A stretch of 64,000 nt of DNA from Symplocastrum torsivum CPER-KK1 (GCA_019358875.1 JAHHIF010000013.1:62001-126000), one strand, 5' to 3'; counted from the first letter of the stretch, positions 34,999-44,058 are shown. Program-made: numbers and translations. The notes: generated by a model from the sequence alone, not told the origin.

Positions 34999-35940
34999 AT
35001 GGCATTTACCACAAACAAAATCCCGGTCTCCGTTCTGATTCCTGCCAAAAACGAAGAAACTAATCTCCCCGCTTGTTTAGAGAGTCTAAATAGAGCTGAT
35101 GAAGTCTTTGTTGTCGATTCTCAAAGTAGCGATCGCTCTGTTGAAATTGCTAAAATATACGATGCTAACGTAGTGCAATTTCATTTCAATGGTCGTTGGC
35201 CGAAAAAGAAAAATTGGAGCTTAGATAATTTACCATTCCGTAATGAATGGGTACTCATTGTTGATTGTGATGAGCGGATTACCCCAGAACTTTGGGATGA
35301 AATTGCTCTTGCAATTCAAACGTCAGACTATGAGGGTTACTACCTCAATCGCAAGGTATTCTTTTTGGGTAAATGGATTCGTTACGGTGGAAAATATCCC
35401 GACTGGAATTTACGTCTGTTCAAGCATAAAAAAGGTCGCTATGAGAACCTTAGTACAGAAGAAATTCGCAATACAGGTGATAACGAAGTTCACGAACATG
35501 TCATCTTGGACGGTAAAGTTGGCTACTTAAAAAATGACATGCTGCATATAGATTTTCGTGACCTCTATCACTGGCTAGAGCGGCATAATCGTTACTCTAA
35601 TTGGGAAGCTCGCGTTTATCTCAATTTACTAAATGGCAAAGACGATTCCGGTACAATTGGCGCAAATCTTTTTGGAGACGCTGTGCAGCGGAAGCGTTTT
35701 CTTAAAACTCTTTGGGTGCGGCTACCCTTTAAACCCACACTACGGTTTATTTTGTTTTACTTCATCCGACTGGGCTTTCTAGATGGAAAAGCTGGTTATA
35801 TTTATGGACGTTTACTGAGTCAGTATGAGTATCAAATTGGTGTGAAACTTTATGAGTTACGGCAGTTTGGCGGACAGCTAAATGTTACTGCCACACCACC
35901 AGCCGCACCACCCTCGCCAATTGTGTCAGAAACTCACTGA
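34999..35940 (+). CDS. Glycosyltransferase family 2 (WaaE/KdtX-like)
   Basis: 313 residues. 'VSVLIPAKNEETNLPACLES' and 'ADEVFVVDSQSSDRSVEIA' give the nucleotide site, 'QFHFNGRWPKKKNWSLDN' is the W-xKK-NW segment typical of the lipopolysaccharide core beta-1,4-glucosyltransferase (WaaE) group, and 'WVLIVDCDERITPEL' carries the DxDE metal site. The C-terminus has a hydrophobic stretch ('FKPTLRFILFYFIRLGFLDG') that may touch the membrane. Located 95 bases after the first GT2 gene; probably the same transcript. Sugar unknown. Confidence 0.9.
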   Translation: MAFTTNKIPVSVLIPAKNEETNLPACLESLNRADEVFVVDSQSSDRSVEIAKIYDANVVQFHFNGRWPKKKNWSLDNLPFRNEWVLIVDCDERITPELWDEIALAIQTSDYEGYYLNRKVFFLGKWIRYGGKYPDWNLRLFKHKKGRYENLSTEEIRNTGDNEVHEHVILDGKVGYLKNDMLHIDFRDLYHWLERHNRYSNWEARVYLNLLNGKDDSGTIGANLFGDAVQRKRFLKTLWVRLPFKPTLRFILFYFIRLGFLDGKAGYIYGRLLSQYEYQIGVKLYELRQFGGQLNVTATPPAAPPSPIVSETH

Positions 35941-35988
35941 GAGTTTTAAATTTGCGCCTGATTTCCCTAGCCGTCCACCCTAGTAACT

Positions 35989-36624
35989 ATGACGAGTAGT
36001 AATTCTCCTTCCCCCCCTCCCCACCTCCCTATCTCGCCACTCCCCCACCTCCCCATCACCACTACTGCCCCTCTGGTTGATTTACGTCAATATAGCCAAG
36101 CTGGGTATGACCGAGGTCGCCCTGGCTGGGTTGTCCTACTCTGGTGGTTAGTACAAGCGATCGCATTTCCCTTGAGTCCCCATACCTTCAATCGCTTTCG
36201 CCAATCGCTCTTGCGGCTATTTGGGGCAAAAATTGGTACAGGTGTTGTTATTCGACCAACTGCTCGTTTCACCTATCCTTGGAAAGTAGAAATTGGTGAC
36301 TACAGTTGGATTGGGGATGATGTTGTTTTGTACAGCCTTGAGCCGATTCGGATTGGCTGTCATTGTGTTATCTCTCAAAAATCCTACCTCTGCACGGGTA
36401 GCCATGATATTCAAGACCCAGCCTTTACTCTGATAACCTCTCCAATTACCATTGGCAACGGTGTCTGGATTGCTACAGATTGCTTCATTGCTCCAGGTGT
36501 CCAGATTGGTGCTAATGCTGTCGTTGGTGCGCGTAGCAGTGTTTTCAGCAATATCCCCGCACAGCAAGTATGTTGGGGTACACCAGCACGCCCTCGTTAT
36601 CAACGGGAAATACGCAAGAGTTGA
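35989..36624 (+). CDS. WcaF-like colanic-acid-type acetyltransferase
   Basis: 211 residues. From about residue 30 the sequence follows putative WcaF-type acetyltransferases: 'VDLRQYSQAGYDRGRPGW', a hydrophobic helix, 'FGAKIGTGVVIRPTARFTYP' and 'KVEIGDYSWIGDDVVLYSLE' as left-handed helix repeats, the catalytic-type His in 'LCTGSHDIQDP', and 'VWGTPARPRY'-like closing (CWGTPARP). The first ~28 residues (SPPPHLPISPLPHLP) are translated from a C-rich repeat and are not part of the fold. Acetylates a sugar of the glycan made with the two preceding glycosyltransferases (inference). Confidence 0.87.
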   Translation: MTSSNSPSPPPHLPISPLPHLPITTTAPLVDLRQYSQAGYDRGRPGWVVLLWWLVQAIAFPLSPHTFNRFRQSLLRLFGAKIGTGVVIRPTARFTYPWKVEIGDYSWIGDDVVLYSLEPIRIGCHCVISQKSYLCTGSHDIQDPAFTLITSPITIGNGVWIATDCFIAPGVQIGANAVVGARSSVFSNIPAQQVCWGTPARPRYQREIRKS

Positions 36625-36660
36625 AGTAAAGGCTCGGTAATCGATGGCTGACCAAAAGCT

Positions 36661-37374
36661 TTAGCCAAATAAGCGAACATATTCTGCCTTGACCGCCTCG
36701 TAACATTCACAGGCAGATGTTTCCAATCCCTTCCTGTCAACAATCTGGATGCGTCCGCGCTGGTAACGAATTAAACCTTGGCTCTGGAGTTGACTAGCTG
36801 CTTCACTAACTCCGGCACGCCTTACACCGAGCATTGTGGCTAGGAAGTCATGCGTCAGGAAAAGGTCTTCCTTCCCTATACCGTCACTGCTCATTAACAA
36901 CCAACGGCAAAGCCTTGCTTCTACACGATGAAAACGATTGCAGGCAGCAGTTTGTGAACCGAGAACAATGGTTGTATGTATGTATCGGTGGAGAATATGA
37001 CGCAACGCTCCACCTGCGTCGAACGCCTGTTTGATTATCTCCGCTTTGACACGCACGGCTTGACCGGGGATTTGCGTAAAAGTTTGCATCGGTGTCGTGC
37101 CCGCATCCAAAAGAATTGGCAAACCTGCCATCCCTTCACGCCCAATCGAGCCAGCTTCTACCGTTGAGCCGTCCTCCAGCACCGTCACCAAAGAAAGCAA
37201 TGAGTTGAGGGGGAAATAGACAAATGGGATAGGCTCATCAGGCAATATGATGGGCTGCCCATGTGAGAGTGATACCTGTTCCAGATGAGGAAGCAATGCT
37301 GTTAGCTCTTGACTCGGTAAGCTGGCAAGCAACCGATTTAGCGAGTGAGGATGTGCCTCTTGGTGAGTGGACAT
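36661..37374 (-). CDS. Crp/Fnr family transcriptional regulator
   Basis: 237 residues from the ATG at 37374, which has GGGAGG seven bases upstream. It has a cyclic-nucleotide-type beta-roll ('LSHGQPIILPDEPIPFVYFP', 'GSTVEAGSIGREGMAGLPIL'), a long dimer helix, and a C-terminal winged helix ('LTHDFLATMLGVRRAGVSEA', 'SQGLIRYQRGRIQIVDRKGL'). The phosphate-binding-cassette residues of true cAMP receptors are not present in the usual form, so the effector is unknown. This is the abundant environmental Crp subgroup with 'EGMAGLP'. It sits between the glycan cassette and an esterase gene, with no obvious target. Confidence 0.88.
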   Translation of the reverse strand: MSTHQEAHPHSLNRLLASLPSQELTALLPHLEQVSLSHGQPIILPDEPIPFVYFPLNSLLSLVTVLEDGSTVEAGSIGREGMAGLPILLDAGTTPMQTFTQIPGQAVRVKAEIIKQAFDAGGALRHILHRYIHTTIVLGSQTAACNRFHRVEARLCRWLLMSSDGIGKEDLFLTHDFLATMLGVRRAGVSEAASQLQSQGLIRYQRGRIQIVDRKGLETSACECYEAVKAEYVRLFG

Positions 37375-37497
37375 CAAATACCTCCCTTGTCTGCCGCCAT
37401 GATAGTACTTTAATGTTGACCGTTCTTAGCATATATTTCTCAACTAGTAATTGAGGCGGCAATGAAGTCAGCTTAGCGGTTGAAACCGCAGCTACAT

Positions 37498-37527
37498 AAA
37501 CCTAACCCGCGTAGGCGGGTTAGGTTT
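37498..37527 (-). terminator. Strong hairpin, possible terminator of the GDSL gene
   Basis: AAACCTAACCCGC-GTAG-GCGGGTTAGGTTT is a perfect 13-base stem with a 4-base loop, about 90 bases after the GDSL stop on the minus strand. A second small hairpin GCGGTT-GA-AACCGC lies next to it (37476-37489). There is no clear T-run on the minus side, so it may instead be a dispersed palindrome. Confidence 0.55.
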
Positions 37528-37619
37528 TACGATTAACTGCGTAACTTCTGAATGCCTAAAATATGAGCTGATTTGGGGTACCCAACCAAGTTCAAATCAC
37601 TCTGTCGTAAAAGAGCCGT

Positions 37620-38498
37620 TTACTTCAGCAGCATTGGGCGGGAATCGACCATTCCTCCGTCTTGAATCGCTGAAAAGCCAGCCTCTCCTAAGATACGGTG
37701 AGCTGCTGTTGTCGGATGAATGCCATCCCAGAACAAAAACTGGTGTGGATTACTACAAGCGCGACCAGATAGACAGGAACTGATGACATTGGTAAAGCCA
37801 AACGCCGCTGGATTAGTGATGGCTTCTCGATAAAGCGCGTTGGCATCCAAACTGGCAATCTGGAGGTCAGGATACTGTTGATTCAACTGCTTTATCGCTC
37901 GTCGCAAGCCCTGATTATGGGATTGTGTTATGGTGCTGAGATTTGCAGAATTAGTACTGGTTCGTGTAGAGGGTAACTGCCCCAAATCTGGCAAATTTGC
38001 CACCAGAATCTTTTTAGCACCCACACCAACGAGAGAGGCGATCGCTTCTGTTACATTTTCAACAGGAACAGTTGCACGGCTGACCCCCTGCAAATAGTCA
38101 TTTGCTCCTGCCCACAGTACATATAGCGCATGGGGATTGGTCTGTTGATGCGTCTGTGTAAATGACTGAACCTGTGTTAACAAGCCTGGTACAAGACTAT
38201 TGCCTCCGCTTCCCGTGGTTGCTCCTCCGCAAGCAAAATTGTTGGTTTGTTTAGAGGAGAGGTGCAGCTTATCGGCAAGATACTCAACCCAAACCCGACC
38301 ATTCGAGTAACGCCCCTGAAAGTAGGTCGGATTGGGTGGATACATTCCCCCTGTGGCTCGGAACACCGTACCCACATCCGAAAGACTGTCCCCAAACACA
38401 TAGAGTTCATTGATCGGTTCAGGTTGTTGAGCTGAAAATACAAGTGATGTCATAAAAGCCAGAACTATAAGAGCGATCGCAAAAAAAATTCTTCTCAC
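37620..38498 (-). CDS. Secreted SGNH/GDSL hydrolase
   Basis: 292 residues from a GTG. A signal peptide ('FFAIALIVLAFMTSLVFSAQ') leads to block I 'LYVFGDSLSDVGTVFRATGG' with the nucleophilic Ser, block II-like 'NNFACGGATTGSGG', block III 'LWAGANDYLQG' with the oxyanion Asn, and block V 'FWDGIHPTTAAHRILG' with catalytic Asp and His. This is a thermolabile-hemolysin-type GDSL esterase/lipase, exported to the periplasm or medium, probably acting on lipids or acylated carbohydrates. Four Cys residues may form disulfides. Confidence 0.92.
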   Translation of the reverse strand: MRRIFFAIALIVLAFMTSLVFSAQQPEPINELYVFGDSLSDVGTVFRATGGMYPPNPTYFQGRYSNGRVWVEYLADKLHLSSKQTNNFACGGATTGSGGNSLVPGLLTQVQSFTQTHQQTNPHALYVLWAGANDYLQGVSRATVPVENVTEAIASLVGVGAKKILVANLPDLGQLPSTRTSTNSANLSTITQSHNQGLRRAIKQLNQQYPDLQIASLDANALYREAITNPAAFGFTNVISSCLSGRACSNPHQFLFWDGIHPTTAAHRILGEAGFSAIQDGGMVDSRPMLLK

Positions 38499-38805
38499 CG
38501 TTTCAAGAGGAACTTACCAACCCTCAATCACGCAATCAAAAGCCCTCCTCCGCTTAAGGAAGAGAACACAGGGAGATTAGCTGTTGCCGCTATTGGGGCT
38601 TCCCTCGATACCCTTTTACGATAGCGAATCTCAGGGTTGTTAGAGGTGGGGCGAAACCGCACTCAGCAGGAGAGGTTACACCCCTTCTGAAAGGTTTTTG
38701 AACCTGCTCCAGGCAGGTTTTGTTTATGTAGCTTCAGTTTCAACCGCCAAGCCCTTCTCAATTCCAACAATAAAATTTAAATGCACATCAGCTTGCCCAA
38801 GAGCT
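38499..38805. other. Gene-free stretch, about 300 bases
   Basis: It holds the promoter region of the GDSL gene and a small hairpin AACCTGC-TCCAG-GCAGGTT at 38701-38719 followed by TTGTTT on the plus strand. Nothing else was recognised. Confidence 0.5.
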
Positions 38806-39054
38806 TTAATCCTGCTGCCGCTGCGCTTCAATCTCGCTAAGCAACGCCTCGTCGGAATAGGATGTTTCCCATTCACCTTGTAGTTTGAGCCGCACCGACT
38901 TCGCTCCGCCCGAAGGAGTGCAGACAACCCAGTATGTATCCTCTGTCCCCTTTACCTGAGCGGCATTCTGGTCTTGTACTCCATCAGAAAGACCTGTATA
39001 TGCCTGAACACATGTCCAAGTAATCCCGTCAGTATCCTTAACCTCTCGCTCCAT
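38806..39054 (-). CDS. Small conserved hypothetical protein, 82 residues
   Basis: Start taken at the ATG at 39054 because GAGGAG stands 7 bases upstream; an in-frame ATG six codons earlier lacks one. The product 'MEREVKDTDGITWTCVQAYT' continues with 'DTYWVVCTPSGGAKSVRLKL' and 'GEWETSYSDEALLSEIEAQR'. It is a compact beta-rich soluble domain with two Cys. Family not recognised, but composition and ribosome binding site support a real gene. It stands alone, divergent from sodA. Confidence 0.65.
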   Translation of the reverse strand: MEREVKDTDGITWTCVQAYTGLSDGVQDQNAAQVKGTEDTYWVVCTPSGGAKSVRLKLQGEWETSYSDEALLSEIEAQRQQD

Positions 39055-39369
39055 CGTCTGCCTCCTCTTCATCGCTCTCAGCCTACCCCTTCTTTGTTCT
39101 GCATACGTCTATCAACATAAGGATCTATTCCTGGAAAAAGGCTGCATCCCTAAGCAACAGTGATTTAGAGAGACTATATGCGTTGGCTAGAAGCCAAAAT
39201 TCGTAGCTTTAAGATTACACTTTCGGAAATTTGCGTATATTTGCCTATATTCGCACTTCCCATATAGACTTAAGATTTGTGAATGGTGGGCTGGTAAGAG
39301 CAGACATCTGGAGTGCCAGAGCCTCTATACCAGCTTTGCTACTCGCAAGTCGTAACAAAGGACTTATTT
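39055..39369. other. Promoter region of sodA
   Basis: 315 bases with no gene. A near-repeat (GCGTATATTTGC and CCTATATTCGCAC, 39232-39254) lies about 115 bases before the sodA ATG. A clear -35/-10 pair could not be assigned. Confidence 0.45.
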
Positions 39370-39984
39370 ATGGCACACGAACTACCGCCATTACCGTATA
39401 GCTTCGACGCTCTAGAGCCATACATTGACGCACAGACGATGCAGATTCATCACGATCTGCACCACCAGGCTTACGTCAGCAAGTTGAATGCCGCCCTAGA
39501 GAAGTATCCTGAGCTGCAAAGCAAAAGTCCAGAAGAGTTGATACTTGATCTCAATAGTCTGCCGTCAGACATCAAGACCGCAGTACGCAACAATGGTGGC
39601 GGTCATGTCAATCACACCATGTTCTGGACACTGATGGGCCCAAATGCTGGTGGTGATCCAACAGGTGCGATCGCTTCTGCGATTTCTGACACGTTTGGAG
39701 ACTTTGAAAGCTTCAAGACACGGTTCAACGATGCTGGCGCTAATCAATTTGGCAGTGGCTGGGCTTGGCTGGTTCGCACCAGTGATGGCAAGCTGGAAAT
39801 CGCCAGTACACCCAATCAGGATAGCCCCCTGAGTGATGGTAAATTTCCAATAATGGGCAATGATGTTTGGGAACACGCTTACTACCTCAAGTACCAAAAC
39901 AAGCGCCCTGAGTACCTGAAGCAGTGGTGGAATGTAGTTAACTGGGATGCCGTTAATGAGCGGTTCCAGATGGCGAATAGCTAA
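39370..39984 (+). CDS. sodA: Superoxide dismutase, Mn-type
   Basis: 204 residues from the ATG at 39370 ([20 protein letters not shown]). The frame is open 19 codons upstream but the family begins here. Metal ligands lie in '[12 protein letters not shown]', '[11 protein letters not shown]' and '[18 protein letters not shown]'. 'NNGGGHVNH' and 'NQDSPLS' carry the Gly and Gln positions typical of manganese enzymes; iron enzymes usually read 'NNAAQxWNH'. No signal peptide, so cytosolic. It dismutes superoxide to oxygen and peroxide. Monocistronic with a terminator at 40043-40075. The metal is inferred from residues. Confidence 0.92.
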   Translation: MAHELPPLPYSFDALEPYIDAQTMQIHHDLHHQAYVSKLNAALEKYPELQSKSPEELILDLNSLPSDIKTAVRNNGGGHVNHTMFWTLMGPNAGGDPTGAIASAISDTFGDFESFKTRFNDAGANQFGSGWAWLVRTSDGKLEIASTPNQDSPLSDGKFPIMGNDVWEHAYYLKYQNKRPEYLKQWWNVVNWDAVNERFQMANS

Positions 39985-40042
39985 GTAATCACAGGCAAAC
40001 ATCATAGTAGGCGAGAACTACTATTAGCTTGATAAAACTTGT

Positions 40043-40075
40043 GGGCGCACGGTTGAAGTATCGTCGCCCTTTTTT
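40043..40075 (+). terminator. Rho-independent terminator after sodA
   Basis: GGGCG at 40043-40047 pairs with CGCCC at 40065-40069 (AC/GT extends the stem with a bulge), followed by TTTTTTTG. Sixty bases after the sodA stop. Confidence 0.7.
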
Positions 40076-40140
40076 GTCACTGCCTACAGAAACCGTCCTC
40101 AACTTCAATAATTGCTAAAATTCTTGAGAGAACAAAGCGT

Positions 40141-40365
40141 ATGAGCGAACAAACGCAACAAGATCTCATTACTAAAGTCCAAGAACTAGAAGCAAGACTG
40201 GAAGCATCCCTAGATGCGATCGCCCATTTAGTTAAAGCTGTTGAGTACCTTCGGATGAATGACTCTCAAGGTATCTTTGATCTAGATTTAGCCAAACACG
40301 CCCTGAATGAGGCTGGATATCAAGATGCGCTGCCGACTGCATTACCAGACTGGCAAAGCGAATAA
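40141..40365 (+). CDS. Small hypothetical, coiled-coil type, 74 residues
   Basis: Starts MSEQTQQDLITKVQELEARL with a leucine/heptad helix ('QELEARLEASLDAIAHLVKA'), then 'GIFDLDLAKHALNEAGYQ'. No recognised family. Soluble and acidic. Followed after a short gap by another small gene on the same strand, so the two may form a pair. The start has no strong ribosome binding site but the ATG is the only good one. Confidence 0.6.
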   Translation: MSEQTQQDLITKVQELEARLEASLDAIAHLVKAVEYLRMNDSQGIFDLDLAKHALNEAGYQDALPTALPDWQSE

Positions 40366-40430
40366 ACATTCTTTTGACTAACAAGAGAATTTTAGTTGCT
40401 CAAATACCAAAGAGCTTTACATTTGTGGAT

Positions 40431-40637
40431 ATGGATAGTAAAGATTTAGCACAATACCTCGAAGCAACAGATAGTATTTCTAAACCTTGGCTGCTAGTGC
40501 AACTACGATTGAAGAAACTACAAGAGCATCGAGCAACTCTTTCACCTGATGCCTACGCTCATGAACTCGCTGATATTCATGAAGACTTAATGAAACTTGG
40601 AGAGTGGTGGAATGGTATTGAAGATAAAGTTTTTTAA
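40431..40637 (+). CDS. Small hypothetical protein, 68 residues
   Basis: The ATG at 40431 gives MDSKDLAQYLEATDSISKPW and then 'LLVQLRLKKLQEHRATL' and 'LADIHEDLMKLGEWWNGIED', a short all-helical acidic protein. The frame is open to a TTG at 40374, which is a less convincing start. Similar short proteins occur in cyanobacteria, but I do not know a function. It lies 65 bases after the 74-residue gene and ends 100 bases before a convergent Uma2 gene. Confidence 0.6.
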   Translation: MDSKDLAQYLEATDSISKPWLLVQLRLKKLQEHRATLSPDAYAHELADIHEDLMKLGEWWNGIEDKVF

Positions 40638-40737
40638 GTTTCGGAGTTGTCCATTTGCCAATCTCAATTCAAAGACAGCCTATGCCATTTTAGGTTTATT
40701 GCGATCGCTTTGTGCCGAAATGGTTAATGACGATGAA

Positions 40738-41388
40738 TTATTCATTCGCTTTCTGAAACTGCTCCATTAACCAAGCTCCAACTAGACGTTGATTCATTTG
40801 GCGAGTGCCTCGGAAAGCTTGATTGAGTAGAGAAATTGTCAGCCCTGGCAAAACTTGAGATTCACTAATTCGCTTGCTACCTCCATCAGCAACAGCAAAT
40901 GCAATAACCTGAACATTTTTCACATCAAGAATCCAGTATTCAGAAACATCTAACGCCTCATACAAAATCCGTTTTTCACCTTTGTCATCAGAAGGTGAAG
41001 TGTTAGCAACTTCGATCACCAAATCAGGCGGCGGGTAGCGATCTAAGTCGATAATTGAGGTGCCATAAGTGATTGCATCAGCATCTTCTCCGAAATAGTA
41101 AGAGGCATCGGGTTGAGCTTCACCAACCTCTTTTTTCCGGTAGGTGCAGTTATCCATCCCTTTGAAATCAATACCCTTGAGAATACAAAATAGACTAACA
41201 GCCAGCATAATTATTGTGTGATCGCAGGCGTGATCGTGACCAATGGGAGGCATTTCAATTCGGAGTTGTCCGTTGTGATAGTAGCACTTGGCTTTTTCTA
41301 ATCGTGGGTCTTCAATGGCTTGCAGATATTCATCCCAAGTCGCTTTTACCCAGGTATCGGTGGGAAACTGGAGCTGTAAGTTGCTCAT
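40738..41388 (-). CDS. Uma2 family (DUF820) PD-(D/E)XK nuclease-fold protein
   Basis: 216 residues from the ATG at 41388 (a GTG five codons upstream is possible). DUF820 features: 'ATWDEYLQAIEDP', the 'YYHNGQLRIEMPP' start, 'AQPDASYYFGED', and the nuclease-like core 'PPPDLVIEVANTSPSDDKGE' with D-x(n)-E-V, followed by 'LDVSEYWILDV'. The family has a restriction-endonuclease-like fold and is greatly expanded in cyanobacteria; biological role not established. A second, divergent member lies at 43190-43762. Confidence 0.85.
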   Translation of the reverse strand: MSNLQLQFPTDTWVKATWDEYLQAIEDPRLEKAKCYYHNGQLRIEMPPIGHDHACDHTIIMLAVSLFCILKGIDFKGMDNCTYRKKEVGEAQPDASYYFGEDADAITYGTSIIDLDRYPPPDLVIEVANTSPSDDKGEKRILYEALDVSEYWILDVKNVQVIAFAVADGGSKRISESQVLPGLTISLLNQAFRGTRQMNQRLVGAWLMEQFQKANE

Positions 41389-41440
41389 CGCTTGATAAAG
41401 CACATTTAGTACATCCTAGGGTATCCGTTATGACGGTGTG

Positions 41441-41821
41441 TTAGCGATCGCTTTTCTCGTCATAACGAAGACGCGCCGCCTCAACCTCATCAAAATGGCT
41501 TTCCGCCCATTTGCACATTGCCTTCAAGAGTTCAGTCAACGTTTTACCCAACGGTGTCAACGAATACTCAACCTTTGGTGGCACAACGGGGTAAACTTGA
41601 CGTTCCACTAATCCATCACGCTCTAACTTACGCAACGTTTGCGTCAACATCTTTTGCGAGACTCCACTAATTAGACGTTGAAGTTCGCTGTAGCGGCTCG
41701 TTTCTGTTGTTGAAAGTGCATAAATTACAATCACACTCCATTTATCGGCAATTGTTTCGAGTACCCGTTGGCTAGGGCACTCAGCATTGAAAACTTCAGG
41801 TTCGGAAGAGTTACGCACCAT
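41441..41821 (-). CDS. HxlR family helix-turn-helix regulator
   Basis: 126 residues from the ATG at 41821 (the frame is open 27 codons further). 'ECPSQRVLETIADKWSVIVI' is the HxlR start with a conserved Cys, followed by 'RYSELQRLISGVSQKMLTQT' (recognition helix region), 'RKLERDGLVERQVYPVVPP' (wing) and 'VEYSLTPLGKTL'. Several HxlR proteins sense electrophiles or disulfide stress through this Cys. It is divergent from a Deg-like protease gene starting 118 bases away, so it may control that gene and itself (inference). Confidence 0.87.
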   Translation of the reverse strand: MVRNSSEPEVFNAECPSQRVLETIADKWSVIVIYALSTTETSRYSELQRLISGVSQKMLTQTLRKLERDGLVERQVYPVVPPKVEYSLTPLGKTLTELLKAMCKWAESHFDEVEAARLRYDEKSDR

Positions 41822-41938
41822 TAGGTATGTACGGCACTTTTTGGTGCCTAGTTGCTGAAACCGCTGTACTCTCGCCATCATACATATAAGGAGTGCAATC
41901 ATCGCCTTCTTGCTACAACAAAGACAGGAGCAACGGTC

Positions 41939-43000
41939 ATGGGACGAGCTTTACGACTGGTAGCAAACGCAAACGATAGTTTTGCAAATGAGAATCGGCA
42001 AATAATCGAGCCTGTCCCAACAGCAGATGAACAACTTCTCGATGCTTATTCACGGGCAGTCACAAATGCCGTAGAGAAGGTAAGCCCCTCTGTCGTCAAT
42101 ATTGACGTTGTTGGACAGGTTAGGGGTAGACGGTCAAATTATCAGCGTATGCCTGAAGAAATGCGCGGTAATGGTTCGGGATTTATCTTCACACCCGATG
42201 GTTACATCCTGACTAATAGCCATGTTGTGCATGACGCGACCAAAATTGAGGTAACGCTTTCTGATGGTCGTCGGTATCAGGCGGAACTTGTAGGAGATGA
42301 CCCGGATACGGATTTAGCAGTTATTAGAATCAATGCACCGAACTTGGTTGCGGCAAAGTTAGGGGATTCACAATCGCTAAAAGCGGGTCAGGTTGCGATC
42401 GCGATCGGCAATCCCTACGGGTTTCAATGTACTGTAACAGCCGGAGTGATTAGCGCGGTTGGTCGTTCATTCCGCTCAAACTCTGGTCGGTTGATTGACA
42501 ACATCATCCAGACTGATGCCGCGTTGAACCCAGGTAACTCTGGTGGACCCTTGGTTTCCTCTCGTGGAGAAGTGATTGGTGTCAATACTGCAATCATTCT
42601 CCGCGCTCAAGGTATCTGCCTTGCAATTCCCGTTAATACTGCGAAGTTTGTTGTTGGCCCACTGATGAAAGATGGCAAAATTCGGCGGAGTTACATCGGT
42701 GTAGGCGGACAAACGGTTCCCCTTCCACGTCGGGTGATTAACTTCCATAATTTGCCAGTTGAGAGTGGGATTTTGGTTATCTCGATTGAGGAAAACAGTC
42801 CTGCCCAAAAAGCTGGATTGCTGGAACGCGATGTGATCATCGGGTTTGATGAACAACCAATTGCCAACATTGATGATTTGCATAAAGTCTTGACCCACGA
42901 ACGAGTAGGAGTGCGATCGCGTTTAGCTATCCTCCGACGTTCTGAACAACTGGTTCTCGATATCGTTTCTGAAGAATCAAAAGCTACAGCTATCGAGTAA
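41939..43000 (+). CDS. Deg/HtrA-like serine protease with PDZ domain
   Basis: 353 residues from the ATG at 41939, which has AGGAG eight bases upstream; the frame runs further back without one. Trypsin-like triad: His in 'ILTNSHVVHDATK', Asp in 'DDPDTDLAVIRI', Ser in 'ALNPGNSGGPLVSS'. A C-terminal PDZ domain has 'YIGVGGQTVP' and 'SPAQKAGLLERDVIIGFDEQ'. Unlike HhoA/HhoB/HtrA of cyanobacteria it lacks a signal peptide or membrane anchor, so it should be cytoplasmic. Likely a protein-quality or stress protease. Divergent from the HxlR regulator. Confidence 0.9.
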   Translation: MGRALRLVANANDSFANENRQIIEPVPTADEQLLDAYSRAVTNAVEKVSPSVVNIDVVGQVRGRRSNYQRMPEEMRGNGSGFIFTPDGYILTNSHVVHDATKIEVTLSDGRRYQAELVGDDPDTDLAVIRINAPNLVAAKLGDSQSLKAGQVAIAIGNPYGFQCTVTAGVISAVGRSFRSNSGRLIDNIIQTDAALNPGNSGGPLVSSRGEVIGVNTAIILRAQGICLAIPVNTAKFVVGPLMKDGKIRRSYIGVGGQTVPLPRRVINFHNLPVESGILVISIEENSPAQKAGLLERDVIIGFDEQPIANIDDLHKVLTHERVGVRSRLAILRRSEQLVLDIVSEESKATAIE

Positions 43001-43189
43001 CGCCTACAGGTACAGTTCGTCTGAGGATAAGTTCTAAACCCAGGCGAACTCGTACTAATTAAAGGTTGGCGAATCACTCGTTAGGAGTTCGTTCTAAAGT
43101 GATCGCGCTTTGACTGAGGGGTGCGATCGCAGTTCTAAAATAAAATCTCGGTAGTATTAGTGGATGTGAGTACTTGCTCTCTTCCTCAA

Positions 43190-43762
43190 TTATGTGAGTA
43201 ATGCCACGTTTTCATAGAGTTCAGCGATCGCGTTATGAAAATTAACGCTAGCGAACGATACATTATCACTTTCCCTGTAGGCAAATGGCACCCAGAAGCC
43301 TTCAGCATTGCGTTGGAAACGCTCTACACTCATCTGATATTGATTGACAAGGATATATTCTTCTAGAGTTTCTAGAGTTTTGTAATCAGCAAATTTATCT
43401 CCTCTGTCAAATGCTTCTGTCTTGCGAGATAGCACTTCAATAATGAGGCGTGGATAGCGAATAAAATCTTCTGAGGATGTTCTGTCGCGTTCATCACAAG
43501 TAACAGCAACATCAGGATAGTAAAACGTGTTTGCTGCTTCAATTCTGACTTTCATATCGGTTGAGTAGACAATACAGCCAGTTCTCCGCAGATGGTTATT
43601 GAGCAATGTCACCAAATTTCCTGTGAGAATGACATGAGCTTTACTTGCTCCTGCCATTGCATAAATGTGACCTTGAATATATTCATGCTTAATGGTGCTA
43701 CTTTCTTCAATTTCCAAATACTCTTCTGGGGTAAAGTGAGGATAGCTTTTACTAATAGTCAT
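43190..43762 (-). CDS. Uma2 family (DUF820) protein
   Basis: 190 residues from the ATG at 43762, with AGGAG nine bases before it; the frame extends 27 codons without a ribosome binding site. Motifs of the more common Uma2 subgroup: 'FTPEEYLEIEESSTIKHEYI', 'GHIYAMAGASKAHVILTGNL', 'YYPDVAVTCDE' and 'YPRLIIEVLSRKTEAFDRGD' with the PD-(D/E)XK-like E-V core and 'KFADYKTLETLEEYILV'. Role unknown. It differs strongly from the other Uma2 protein here, so the two are not a recent duplication. Confidence 0.87.
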   Translation of the reverse strand: MTISKSYPHFTPEEYLEIEESSTIKHEYIQGHIYAMAGASKAHVILTGNLVTLLNNHLRRTGCIVYSTDMKVRIEAANTFYYPDVAVTCDERDRTSSEDFIRYPRLIIEVLSRKTEAFDRGDKFADYKTLETLEEYILVNQYQMSVERFQRNAEGFWVPFAYRESDNVSFASVNFHNAIAELYENVALLT

Positions 43763-44058
43763 TTGACTTAGCTCCTTGGTCTTGGGAAAATTATGCAGAA
43801 AATAGTTAATTAAGCAGGTCTTTGCCAACCTTGTAAGTGCCAATGAACACGGGCATCTCGTCGCGTTTGACCAGGCTGGAAGCGTAAGTCCTGAGATTAT
43901 GGATTGCTAACTGGGATTGGGAGAAGATTTTCCGTAGGTAATCTTATGGCACAAAGCCAGTAACAACAACTGATTTGCTAGTGTAGTATCTTGTGTAGTT
44001 CGCCAAATCACCCGAATTACTGGGAAACTGAATTTGGATGAAAAAGAACGTTAAGTAA

